A stretch of DNA of 64,000 nucleotides from the NCBI GenBank assembly GCA_028554795.2, contig CM068827.1:77895677-77959676 (forward strand), written 5' to 3'. How positions within the stretch are numbered: position 1 is the stretch's first letter; each line of letters starts with the position of its first letter. The DNA is from Sinohyriopsis cumingii. Its lineage: Eukaryota; Mollusca; Bivalvia; Unionida; Unionidae. The translations under genes were made by a program, and so were the position numbers. Positions 42,800-51,697 of this stretch are shown here, piece by piece. Below the pieces are notes generated by a model, which was given only the letters and a program-made list of their open reading frames with translations, searched no databases and was not told where the DNA came from.

Positions 42800-45700
42800 A
42801 TGAAACGATCCTATTCATTCGAGAAGAAAGAAGAAGAAGAAAGTAAGAGGCAGAAACGTGATCTATCGCCTCGAACTAGGGCTGAAATCTTGGCACAAAT
42901 TCATGCCAGTGATTTTGAAGAGGACATGAGTGAACCAGAATTTGAAACCTCTAAACCAAGTTCACCACCCTTAGTCAACCCTGAAAAATACTATTCCATT
43001 CAAGAGACGGAAAAGCGCTCCTCTAGAAAATTTAGAACCACGGCTTACAAATACACGGTGAAGTTTAAAGATTTCAAGGCTGAAGTTCCGTTGGAGAAAG
43101 CAGAAGTGTTTATCACTGGGGTGTGGGATTCTTTGCTCACTGCACTCAAGCGACAATGTCAACCCAAAGAAGACGATCGCTTGAGACTTTCCATACAACA
43201 CGACGGTTTGAAATCCCCTGTTTGGATCGAGTTTAGCACCCCTGCAGAATTGACCGCTTCCAAAGTCATGGACAAGATTCAACACGTACAACAATCTAAT
43301 GACCAGTTTGACATCACCGATGGAAAAGCCACACTGGACATGACCCACGTCTCTCCTCCTCAAGGGACTGGACGCAAAAAGATGTTATTGGTGGACGAGC
43401 TTCGCAGCACCAAAACAAGTCTCGTCCGAATTCACAACAAGAACGACACGGTAGAATGGAAAAGAACCTGGAAAACTATTCAACGATCCGACCGAGCCAA
43501 ACAACGAAATGAAGCAGAACTCCTGTTACAACAAGCCGGACTGTCCAAAGACACACCCTGTGGCATTCCTGAGATGCAAAAATTGCAAGATGCCCTAGCT
43601 CCACGCTACACCTTGAAAGTGCACCCTCAAGAAATGCGCGGGCCTCTGTTGTTTCGAGGCCAGGAATTTAAGGACGGAAAATACATTCATGTCTATTATA
43701 ACGATGGCCATTTCGATACCATTACCAGTATCACTGGATTCCTAGGATACGGTTATTATTGTGAGAAATGTGATTATGGTTATAACAATCGAGAGCAACA
43801 CAAGCATTGTGGATCGAAATGCCCAGGATGTTTGGCCTCTCCACCCTGTCTGAGCGAAGAACCAGTGCCTTGTTCAACTTGTCTGCGCACGTTTGTCAGC
43901 CCTACCTGTTACCAACAACATTTGAAAACACAAGGTTCACAGCAGAAATGTGCTTGTCAACTCCTGAGATTGTGCCCTACCTGTGGACAAGGCATACTTA
44001 CCAATAATGCCAAGGCACACGTATGTCGAGGAAAGAAAAAATGTCACATTTGTCACCACATCGTGGACTTGGAACACCAATGCTACGTGCAAAAATACCA
44101 ACCCCCACCAGAGAAAGAGGACGATCAAAAGAAGAAAGGGAATTTCATCTTTTTCGATTTCGAATGTATGCAAGAGACTGGCATTCACATCCCTAATTTC
44201 TGCGTGGCTCATCGAGCGTGCGAGAAGTGCATTCAAGAACCTATCTTCAGTCATTGCCCTCACTGCAGCAAGATTCCCGGAGGGCGTGAAAAAATTTTTC
44301 GGGGACCGAACACGCTAGCCGATTTCGCTCAATGGGTCTTAGACCCCGTCGACAAGACGTGGAGCCAAGAGGACATCGAACGTTACGGAGATTGTCATCG
44401 TCATGCCACGGTGATGGCTCACAACTTTTCAGGATACGATGGACAGTTTCTTCTCAGATACTATACGGAACATGGCACCGAGCGTCCTAAAGTAACTTTG
44501 AACGGAGCCAAAATCATTTTCATGCAAGTGGGACAATTGCAGTTTAAAGATTCGATGAGTTACTTGACCATGCCTTTGAGTCGAATGCCTAAAACATTTG
44601 GAATGATAGAAATGGCTAAAGGGTACTTTCCACACTTTTTCAATACGGAAGCCAATCAACATGCCGTTCTACCCCATTTGCCTGAGGTTCACTATTACGA
44701 CCCCGACAACATGCGTACCGAACAACGAGAAGCTTTCTACGCTTGGTACCAGGCTCACGCCTCGGACCCTTTCGACTTTCAGGAAGAAATGCTAAAGTAT
44801 TGTCGTTCCGACGTGGACATTTTACGACGGTCCTGTGGAAAATTTCGAGAACTGTTCATGGAACACGGAGGGGTCGATCCTTTGAAAGAAGCTTGCACCA
44901 TTGCCAAAGCGTGTTCCTTAGTGTATCGACAACGATTCATGCCTGAAAACACCGTGGCTGTCATCAGCCCTCAAACGACCCACTTTGTCAAACGTCAATA
45001 CTCGGTCAAAGCCCTACGTTGGTTACATTACTTGTGCGACAAGGAAGACAAGTGGATTCAGCATGCCCGCAACGGAGGGGGCGAAAAGACCATCGGAACG
45101 TATTCGGTCGATGGCTGGGACTTAGAAAACCCCAAGATCGTGTACGAGTTTAACGGTTGCTTATTTCACGGATGTCCCGTCTGTTACCCTGACCGTGGTA
45201 CTAAAAATCAGTTTTTGCAACGAACCATGGAAGACTTGTGCCAGGACACTTGTCAGCGGCGCCTAAAGTTAGAACAGCAAGGATACCAAGTGGTGGAAAT
45301 GTGGGAACACGAGTACGATCACCGTATGAAAACCGATCCCGAGTTTAAACGTGTCGTGGAAAGTTACTAGTTCATGGACCCGCTGAACCCGAGGGATAGT
45401 TTGTACGGAGGAAGGACCAATGCCACCTGTTTGCTGTACCAAGCCGACGAAGAGAAAGGAGAAGAAATCAAATACCTGGACGTGTGTTCGCTGTATCCCT
45501 ACGTGTGCAAATATTGTCGCTTTCCTGTAGGGCATCCGCAATTGCTGACGGAACACATCGACCTGAAAAACATTCGACAATACGAAGACTTGATCAAGTG
45601 CAAAGTTTTGCGTCCCACGAACCTATACCATCCCGTCTTACCTCACCATTGTCAAAGCAAACTGATGTTTCCCTTGTGCCGTACTTGTGCCGAAACGTGC

Positions 45701-46795
45701 AACCAAGACCAACCTTGTCAGCACACCCAGGAAGAACGGGCTTTGACGGGAACCTGGGTCAGCGTAGAATTGTTCAAAGCTTTGGACATGGGATACCAAC
45801 TGTTAGAAGTGTACGAAATTTGTCACTTTCCCAAGACACAACAATACCACAAGGGTGACCCCAGTCAGAAAGGCATTTTCGCTGACTACGTGGATGCCTT
45901 TTTGAAACTGAAGCAAGAAGCCAGCGGCTATCCTTCATGGTGTCACACTCCCGAAGACCAAATACAATTCAAAGAGAAATACTATGAACAAGAAGGCATC
46001 ACTTTAGACCACATCGAGAAAAACGAAGGCAGGCGGTCGTTTGCCAAAGTGATGTTAAATTGCTTGTGGGGTAAAATGGCACAACGACCGTGTTTACCCA
46101 AGATGGAATATTTGACAGAGCCTTCCCGCTACTTCCAGATGATTCACGACAAAACCAAATGCATGAAACACGTGGACGTCGTTCGCGAGGATCTGATCTT
46201 GGTCAATTACGAAGAAGATCTGGACTTTGTACAAGACGACCCTTTTGGAAATGTCATCATTGCGGCTTACGTGACAGCTCATGCTCGCTTAAAATTGTAC
46301 GAAGCTTTAGAACTGTTAGGGGAACGCGTCCTGTACTTTGACACGGACAGTTGCATTTACATCCATCACCCGATTCAACATCACCCTGACATCGAAGGAG
46401 ACCGTTTAGGAGCCTGGACAGACGAACATCCCGACGACAAGATACTAAGTTTCGTCAGTGGCGGTCCCAAAAATTACGGCTACGAACACCGGGACAAACA
46501 AGGAGAAGTGCACACGACGTGCAAAGTGAAAGGACTGACTCTGAATTATCGTACCAGTCAAGTGGTGAACTTTGGGGTAGTGAAAGAAGCCTTGCAATCG
46601 GGAGAGGATGCAAACTTTAAAGTGACCACTTACCAACCCAACAAGATTGTACGTTTACCCACTCACCACATCGTCAGTCGGGCCTTGGAAAAAGTCTATC
46701 AAATCGTGTACCAGAAGCGAGTGAGACTTCTTAATCACTTTACGTTGCCGTACGGTCACGTCGGTATTGGTCTGTATATAAAAAAGGAACCCTAG
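42800..46795 (+). pseudogene. polB: Polinton/adintovirus protein-primed DNA polymerase B (one in-frame stop)
   Basis: The frame from 42800 is open for 856 codons, stops at TAG 45368-45370, and continues in the same frame for 473 codons to 46795. The N-terminal part has a Cys/His-rich zinc cluster (about residues 320-430) and the 3'-5' exonuclease motifs: FFDFEC (about 451), HNFSGYDGQF (about 540) and YCRSDVDIL (about 666). After the stop come the polymerase motifs: DVCSLYP (motif A), KVMLNCLWGK (motif B) and YFDTDS (motif C). All catalytic Asp residues seen are present. Size (about 1,330 codons) fits family-B protein-primed polymerases of Polintons. The single stop, between the exonuclease and polymerase halves, makes this copy a pseudogene unless it is readthrough or a sequencing error. 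Confidence 0.95.
46775..46785 (+). promoter_or_regulatory. TATA box inside the 3' end of polB
   Basis: TATATAAAAAA lies 10 bp before the polymerase stop and about 60 bp before the next ATG (46841). Confidence 0.75.
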
Positions 46796-46840
46796 GCAAG
46801 ATCGATAGTTCATTGTGACTACCAAGACCGAGCGAACAAG

Positions 46841-47173
46841 ATGAATACTTTCAGAGAAACACAAAACAAGTTGTTTAGAAAGGCACAATTCAAGTGTGGG
46901 GCTTCGGAAGTGGAATGCGATTGTGAGCCTTGCGATGGATACGATGCTGTACCTTGTGACCTGAGCGATGGCGTAAAGCATCATTGGAACTTTAGTGTCA
47001 CTACCCCTATCATGGAAAGTGATGTTGTGCGTGTCAAACCTGAGGGATGCGAAAGGGATGCCGCTCGTCCTCTTGGACATTTTACTGGGTTTCGTTTTAA
47101 AGGGGAATGTTCACCTTCACGTCTACCCCCCTACGGATGTCATCCAGCCTTGAGCAAACTCCTGTTCCTGTGA
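46841..47173 (+). CDS. Small Cys-rich protein, unknown
   Basis: 110 residues from an ATG about 60 bp after a TATA box. The middle contains ECDCEPCDGYD and other scattered Cys. The last 25 residues overlap the likely start of the BIR gene in another frame and may not be authentic. The same frame resumes past the TGA (47171-47173) into the BIR domain, so an alternative is one longer protein with an in-frame stop. Function not recognised. Confidence 0.5.
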   Translation: MNTFRETQNKLFRKAQFKCGASEVECDCEPCDGYDAVPCDLSDGVKHHWNFSVTTPIMESDVVRVKPEGCERDAARPLGHFTGFRFKGECSPSRLPPYGCHPALSKLLFL

Positions 47174-47479
47174 CCCAACCCTCATCGAAACGAACCTGTG
47201 AAAGACGAATATTCGTTTCCTGTGCGTTTGTCGGAATACTGCGACTTTGAAAATCGTCTTCAATCGTTCAAAGGAAAATGGCCTATGTATCTGGGAGGAC
47301 CGACCCCCGAAGAATTAGCCAGAGCCGGATTTTTCTACTTGGGCGAAGGAGATAAAGTCAAGTGCTTCAGTTGCGGTGTGTCACTTCACCACTGGGAACC
47401 GCAAGATTCGGCCTACGTAGAACATGCTCGATGGTCACCGAATTGTCATTACTTACCCTTAGTGGGACCGAGACATTGA
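47137..47479 (+). pseudogene. BIR-domain (IAP-like) protein, probable frameshift near its start
   Basis: The frame 47174-47479 encodes a complete single BIR: conserved Arg in ENRLQSF, GW-equivalent KWP, a Gly-Phe-FYLGEGD segment and the zinc pattern C-x2-C-x16-H-x6-C (CFSC ... H ... C) in the last 35 residues. No in-frame ATG precedes it. A good candidate start is ATG 47137, in another frame, about 44 bp after a weak TTTTAAAGG element, which would need one indel near 47200 to join. BIR proteins bind caspases or act as E3 scaffolds (when a RING is present); no RING is seen here. In viruses single-BIR proteins usually inhibit apoptosis; that role is inferred here. Confidence 0.85.
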
Positions 47480-47505
47480 AGTAACTTTACCATAATAATC
47501 TGTTC

Positions 47506-47961
47506 ATGAATACTTTACAAGAGAACATTCGTGCTTTGTCTGTGGAGTTGAGAGAACGCATTTACCGAGAGCTGGTCAAAATACAAGTGAAACGTAAAGA
47601 ACAATTGCATCCGTTACGTCACCGGTGTTTGAACCACTGGTACCTGAAGGCTACACAAGGATTGATTCAATTGAAAGTGTTCCATCGGACAGACATTGAT
47701 GAACGATCCTCTAGTTTTAAAAAGGATTGGTTTGGTATGGACGATTCTACCTACATCATTGTAAACGTACTGCATCGAATTCCAGAGGAAGAGTTAACGA
47801 ATTACCAACATCTTCAACAAAATGTCGACTTGGTGAAAGAGGAAACTTCTGAACGAATTGTAATGTGTAGATTAGTGACTAAACGATTTAAATTCGACAC
47901 TGAAGTAAAACCATGCTTGTGCAAACAGTACATTTCTTGTGTCAGACCAAAGAGGATTTAG
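47506..47961 (+). CDS. F-box-like protein, paralogue 1 of 3
   Basis: 151 residues. The N-terminus ENIRALSVELRERIYREL has the spacing of an F-box-type helix (L..EL...I...L), followed by basic IQVKRKEQ and a central HWYLKATQGLI segment. The rest has no recognised domain. It is shared in detail with the next two genes, and nothing similar is known to me in the core Polinton set, so it is an accessory, probably host-interaction, gene. If the F-box reading is right, it would bind Skp1 and recruit targets to a ubiquitin ligase (inference). Confidence 0.6.
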   Translation: MNTLQENIRALSVELRERIYRELVKIQVKRKEQLHPLRHRCLNHWYLKATQGLIQLKVFHRTDIDERSSSFKKDWFGMDDSTYIIVNVLHRIPEEELTNYQHLQQNVDLVKEETSERIVMCRLVTKRFKFDTEVKPCLCKQYISCVRPKRI

Positions 47962-47973
47962 TATGACCTATTC

Positions 47974-48246
47974 ATGGATACTTTGTTAGAGAACATTCGT
48001 GCTTTGCCTGTGGAGTTGAGAGAACGCATTTACCGAGAACTGATCAAAATACAAGTGAAACGCAAACTCAAAGTGATTCGTCCGTTTTTAAATTATGCTA
48101 TGTTCCAAAGTACAAGAAGACTGATTATGAGTGGATATTACATTAGGCACAAAGGTAAACGAGGCTATTGGCCACCACCCAACGATTCCAAAAACAGTGT
48201 ATATACTTATGGATACTTTACAAGAGAACATTTTGGGCTTGCCTGA
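47974..48246 (+). pseudogene. F-box-like paralogue 2 of 3, truncated
   Basis: 90 residues. The first 31 residues are nearly identical to paralogue 1 (ENIRALPVELRERIYREL). It then diverges and runs over the start of paralogue 3, ending early. It appears to be a tandem duplicate that lost its C-terminal two thirds by deletion. Confidence 0.6.
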
Positions 48247-48667
48247 GGAGTTGAGAGAAAGGATTTACCTAGAGCTGGTGAAAATACAAGTGAAACGTAA
48301 AGAACAATTGCATCCGTTACGTCACCAGATCTTTAACCACTGGTACCTGAATGGTATAAGAGGACTGATTCGTCAGAAATTTTTTCAGTGGTCAGACCTT
48401 GTTGAACACTTTCAGTTTATGGATGATGATGGACCAGACGTTCGTAATTTTGGTTACTTCGAGATTCACTTACTGCAGCGTATTGAGGAAGACGAGTTAA
48501 AGGATTACCAACATTTGTTACATGGAATCTGCTTAGAAAAAGACGAAACATTTAAATTCCCTACTGGAGAACGAATATGTTTGGTTAGAAATTACATTTA
48601 TTGCTTCCGAAACAAAGACACTATAAAATCAAGTTGCTATGCCTCGGATTATGTCACATATCATTGA
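48209..48667 (+). CDS. F-box-like protein, paralogue 3 of 3
   Basis: 152 residues from the ATG at 48209, chosen because the match to paralogue 1 begins there and not at the upstream in-frame ATG 48131. The N-terminus ENILGLPEELRERIYLEL has the best F-box-like LP.EL pattern of the three. The C-terminal half matches paralogue 1 (IEEDELKDYQHLL versus IPEEELTNYQHLQ). Function as for paralogue 1. Confidence 0.6.
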   Translation: MDTLQENILGLPEELRERIYLELVKIQVKRKEQLHPLRHQIFNHWYLNGIRGLIRQKFFQWSDLVEHFQFMDDDGPDVRNFGYFEIHLLQRIEEDELKDYQHLLHGICLEKDETFKFPTGERICLVRNYIYCFRNKDTIKSSCYASDYVTYH

Positions 48668-48863
48668 ACAGATTCCGTGGAAGGTACTCAACGACCATAT
48701 TCAAACCGTGGATCATTACCATCAATTATTACAAGAACTGTATCCATTCAATTTGGGACGACAAGTGGTGTGTGTCTTAGTGACTTGTTTTCTGGGATTT
48801 CGTTTACCAGCCGATTATTTGTGGACTCTTTACGATCAGTACTTACCACCTCAATGGCCTTAA
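48651..48863 (+). CDS. Small helical protein, unknown
   Basis: About 70 residues. A TATAAAA at 48622-48628 lies 29 bp before the ATG at 48651 and only 11 bp before the ATG at 48639, so the second is preferred. Predicted to be helical (WKVLNDHIQTVDHYHQLLQE), with a hydrophobic centre. It overlaps the next ORF by 10 nt. Could be one half of a two-domain protein with that ORF. No family recognised. Confidence 0.45.
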   Translation: MSHIIEQIPWKVLNDHIQTVDHYHQLLQELYPFNLGRQVVCVLVTCFLGFRLPADYLWTLYDQYLPPQWP

Positions 48864-49367
48864 ATGGTCACGAAAAACTCTTTTTGCTCAAAGCCTTGCG
48901 TTTTCATCTGGATACTTCTCGACCTCAACAGGAAAAAAAGATTTGTCAACTTTTAGCTACCCAAGACGTGTATGACGACGTGTGTGTAGCTTGTGACTTA
49001 CATCCCCATTCGATAGATGTCCGTGCCTGGAAAGAATGGGGTTTTGAGGCTTGGACCCAAGAAGTGGCCCAGTATGCACGAGAGTTGTTCAAGGAAAAAA
49101 GTTACTTTTCAACCCGTGTTAGTGACGGTGCCAGAAGAACCCGTCACCCAGGACGGAACTGTCGTGGACAGGCCTGAAAGACCCTTTCGGGAGGACACTT
49201 GTGTGACCTTACCCCCTACTATAGAACTGGTTAGAACATTACCCAAAACATGTTGTTGTTGTACAGACACTTGTTTTTATTCCATGTTCATGGTTATTAT
49301 GTGCCTTTTATTCTTGTACTTAAGCCTTTGGCTTTTATGTATTTTTGTCTTTCGTATTCATGTTTAA
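48854..49367 (+). pseudogene. Helical protein with C-terminal membrane anchor, frameshifted
   Basis: The first frame (48854-49177) encodes about 85 mostly helical residues (GHEKLFLLKALRFHL ... AQYARELFKE). At a run of six A (49095-49100) the reading appears to pass into the frame that ends at 49367, which has a Pro/Thr-rich linker, a CCCC cluster and one hydrophobic segment (MFMVIMCLLFLYLSLWLLCI) right before the stop, as in tail-anchored proteins. A compact helical domain plus tail anchor next to a BIR gene suggests a modulator of cell death or innate signalling (death-fold- or Bcl-2-like are possible), but no motif proves it. The shift may be mutation, assembly error or, less likely, programmed slippage. 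Confidence 0.45.
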
Positions 49368-49403
49368 AAAAAAAAAACATTCAATAAACGTGCTCTGAAA
49401 AAG

Positions 49404-49411
49404 TATATAAA
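49404..49411 (+). promoter_or_regulatory. TATA box of the packaging ATPase gene
   Basis: TATATAAA lies 55 bp before the ATG at 49459. The upstream in-frame ATG at 49420 is only 10 bp away and would precede the transcription start. An AATAAA for the preceding gene is present at 49382-49388. Confidence 0.75.
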
Positions 49412-49458
49412 CTCTTTTCTTGTTTGTTTCTCGTGTCACAAGTGACATTTCTCACACA

Positions 49459-50202
49459 ATGGCTACCTCTGCTGTCTCTGCTCCCTCTTCTTCTACTGTC
49501 AAAGTCATCGACGAACACTTAGATCGTGCCAGTTGGGACGCTTTGTATCTTCGCCATCCCTTTAACATGCTCATTGCTGGACCTAGCGGTTCAGGCAAAA
49601 CCGAATTCGTCAAACGTTTGATCGAACATAAACATCATTTGATCGATCGGCCACCTCAACGGATCGTGTGGTGTTACAAAGAGTGGCAATCGGCGTACAG
49701 CCTCTTGCGAGAAAGTCAAGGCGATTCCATCGTGTTTGTGGAAGGCATTCCTAAAGAAGACGACAGCATCGTCTCTGACTCCCGTCAAACCCATTTGGTC
49801 ATTTTCGACGACATGTTAGGAGAAGACGAAGAAGAAATTAAACTGTGGTTCACGCGCAAAGGGCATCACCGTAATGCCAGTGTCGTTTACATCACCCAAA
49901 ATTTGTTTCAACAAAGTAAAGCCCATCGCACCATCAGTCTCAATGCGCATTACGTAGTCTTGTTTAAAAGCCCTCGAGATAAATCGCAAGTGCAAGTCTT
50001 AGCCAAACAGTTAGGAACGCCTTGGCTGACTCAGGCGTACGACGATGCCACTCAAACGCCACACGCCTATTTACTCGTCGATTTGAAACCTACGACTCCC
50101 GAGGATTTGCGATTTCGTACCCACTTGTTTCACCACTGGTGCCAAGACGGAGGGCCTGTCCTGTACACGTCTCCGTCCTCGACTTCATTTCACTCCCCAT
50201 AA
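49459..50202 (+). CDS. Packaging ATPase (FtsK/HerA, A32-like)
   Basis: 247 residues. Walker A GPSGSGKT is at residues 41-48 and Walker B LVIFDDM at about 113-119; a sensor-like ITQNLF follows. This is the genome-packaging motor conserved across Polintons, virophages and other double-jelly-roll dsDNA viruses, and pumps DNA into the capsid using ATP. The frame is open and of normal length for the family. The start is set by the TATA position. Confidence 0.95.
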   Translation: MATSAVSAPSSSTVKVIDEHLDRASWDALYLRHPFNMLIAGPSGSGKTEFVKRLIEHKHHLIDRPPQRIVWCYKEWQSAYSLLRESQGDSIVFVEGIPKEDDSIVSDSRQTHLVIFDDMLGEDEEEIKLWFTRKGHHRNASVVYITQNLFQQSKAHRTISLNAHYVVLFKSPRDKSQVQVLAKQLGTPWLTQAYDDATQTPHAYLLVDLKPTTPEDLRFRTHLFHHWCQDGGPVLYTSPSSTSFHSP

Positions 50203-50209
50203 AAAAATC

Positions 50210-50217
50210 TATAAAAA
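50210..50217 (+). promoter_or_regulatory. TATA box of the SPKK-rich protein gene
   Basis: TATAAAAA immediately after the ATPase stop, 46 bp before the ATG at 50256. Confidence 0.75.
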
Positions 50218-50255
50218 CCTCAGACCCTTTTTCGTCTGTCTCACACAGTGTAAAC

Positions 50256-51200
50256 ATGACGTCCCTTCAGTCGCATCTTCCCGTCAAATTGATTCGTGCC
50301 TTGTATGGCATCAGTCGAGAAAAAAATCCACAAACACGAGCTCGTGTCTTAGAAGCTAGTCTCAAAGAAGTCTTACGATGGTTCACGGTGACGGCACTTC
50401 AAATACTCCAAGGAATCATTCAGATTCCTCATCAAACCAAACGCTTTTTCGATCGAAACAAAGTCGCTTTGGTCCAACTGGCCGATCCCCGCATCGACAC
50501 TCAAACCAAAAAACAAATCATTTTGAAACCTGGAGGGAGCGGTACTCTAGGAGGGGTCACCATTCGCTCTCTCTTAAGATGGGATCCTAATGCCCCCAAA
50601 GTTATCCCAAAGGAAAAAGTCCAACGAAGCCCCAAGAAGAAAAAGACCAAGTCCCCAAGGAGAACTTCTCCAGTGGCGGGACCCTCCTCTTACCAGTCAC
50701 CACCCCGGAAAAAGAAAAGAAGCCCCCAGAAAAAGAAACAGAGAAAAAGTCCCCAGAAAAAGAAAAGTCCACAGAAGAAAACTAGTCGCAAGAGAGGCAC
50801 TTCGGCCAGGACGCAACCTTACACTCGCAAACCACGACCTGACACGTCGGTGACTGTGTCTCCGGCATCCTCACGTTTATCCACTTCTCCGTTGATGACA
50901 CCAGGAACTGAAGAGTACTTGGAGACGTTGATCACACCAAGAACTTCTCCGTTGATGACCCCAAAAAGAACTTCCCCAATGGCAGGACCCTCCAATTTAG
51001 TGGCAGTGGCTGCTTCTCACAAAGTACCTTCTCTCAAAATCAAAGTCCAAGAAAGATCGGGCATGTTACAAAGTTTACTGGATTTGTCCAAGCAAGAACT
51101 GGCTCGATTTAGTCCGTTGCGTACCCCTGCACGACGTGTCATGACTGTCATCAAACTGATACGACGTAAATACAATCATTGGCGACGCGTTCCAGTATAA
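50256..51200 (+). CDS. Conserved small-protein paralogue with long basic SPKK-rich tail
   Basis: 314 residues from ATG 50256 (46 bp after TATAAAAA; an upstream in-frame extension lies inside the ATPase gene and is rejected). Residues 1-105 resemble the next gene (helical N-terminus, then KKQIILKPGGSGTLGG against KKKMLVQRGGILP). From about 115 it is Ser/Pro/Lys-rich with SPKKKK, SPRR, SPPRKKK and SPQKKK repeats, the type that binds the DNA minor groove in H1 and sperm histones, and then SP/TP-rich (CDK-like sites). I infer a DNA-condensing virion core protein made by fusing a basic tail to a duplicated structural gene. Confidence 0.75.
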   Translation: MTSLQSHLPVKLIRALYGISREKNPQTRARVLEASLKEVLRWFTVTALQILQGIIQIPHQTKRFFDRNKVALVQLADPRIDTQTKKQIILKPGGSGTLGGVTIRSLLRWDPNAPKVIPKEKVQRSPKKKKTKSPRRTSPVAGPSSYQSPPRKKKRSPQKKKQRKSPQKKKSPQKKTSRKRGTSARTQPYTRKPRPDTSVTVSPASSRLSTSPLMTPGTEEYLETLITPRTSPLMTPKRTSPMAGPSNLVAVAASHKVPSLKIKVQERSGMLQSLLDLSKQELARFSPLRTPARRVMTVIKLIRRKYNHWRRVPV

Positions 51201-51206
51201 AAAAGG
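51196..51206 (+). promoter_or_regulatory. TATA box overlapping the previous stop codon
   Basis: TATAAAAAAGG contains the TAA of the preceding gene and is about 62 bp before the ATG at 51262. Confidence 0.7.
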
Positions 51207-51261
51207 TGTGTGACCAAGTCATGGGTATCAGTGTTTTTTTGGTGCTCCTGAAGACTCAAAG

Positions 51262-51648
51262 ATGTCACCCTCCAGAAAACCCCAAGGAAAGAAAAGGAAA
51301 GGACTACCACCACGTTTAGTCAAACATGGGGACATGTTATCTGTCCTGTCCAAAGCTTCTTCACCTCTACGAAAAAAACTCATTCAATCAGCCTCCAAAG
51401 AGGTCATCGATACCGTGTGCGAATGTTGTTTGAACGTTTTGAAAGGCACGATCCCTTTGTCCAAACACCAGAAACAATGCTTAAGCAAACATCGTCACGT
51501 TCTTCGCCAAATGGTTCGAAAGAAAATTCCCATTCGTCAAAAGAAGAAGATGTTAGTCCAACGTGGAGGCATTTTGCCTCTTTTGTTAGGCCCCATACTG
51601 AAAGGAGTCTTGGGAACCATGTTGGGAGGTCTGGTGGGAGCAAGATAA
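51262..51648 (+). CDS. Conserved small basic Polinton protein
   Basis: 128 residues. Helical segment with LIQSASKEVIDTVCECCLNV, a basic middle (KHQKQCLSKHRHVLRQMV) and a Gly/Leu-rich hydrophobic end (GGILPLLLGPILKGVLG). From general knowledge a protein of this size and order (helices, LKG.IPLS..Q, basic stretch, GG-LLL end) is common in Polintons and adintoviruses and is thought to be virion-associated, but its function is not established. It is the shorter paralogue of the preceding gene. Confidence 0.75.
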   Translation: MSPSRKPQGKKRKGLPPRLVKHGDMLSVLSKASSPLRKKLIQSASKEVIDTVCECCLNVLKGTIPLSKHQKQCLSKHRHVLRQMVRKKIPIRQKKKMLVQRGGILPLLLGPILKGVLGTMLGGLVGAR

Positions 51649-51655
51649 AAAGGCC
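51645..51655 (+). promoter_or_regulatory. TATA-like element
   Basis: GATAAAAAGG overlaps the previous stop and is about 50 bp before ATG 51698. Confidence 0.55.
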
Positions 51656-51697
51656 CTCGGAAGTCCCAAGATCTCAGAATTGACCCCTGACAACCCC

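Noticed and set aside
42971-46636. Several antisense or out-of-frame ORFs within the DNA polymerase gene
   Set aside because: Shadows of a well-supported gene with catalytic motifs; none has its own motif or promoter.
50022-50255. 78-codon N-terminal extension of the SPKK-rich protein
   Set aside because: It lies inside the ATPase gene in another frame and upstream of the TATA box at 50210.
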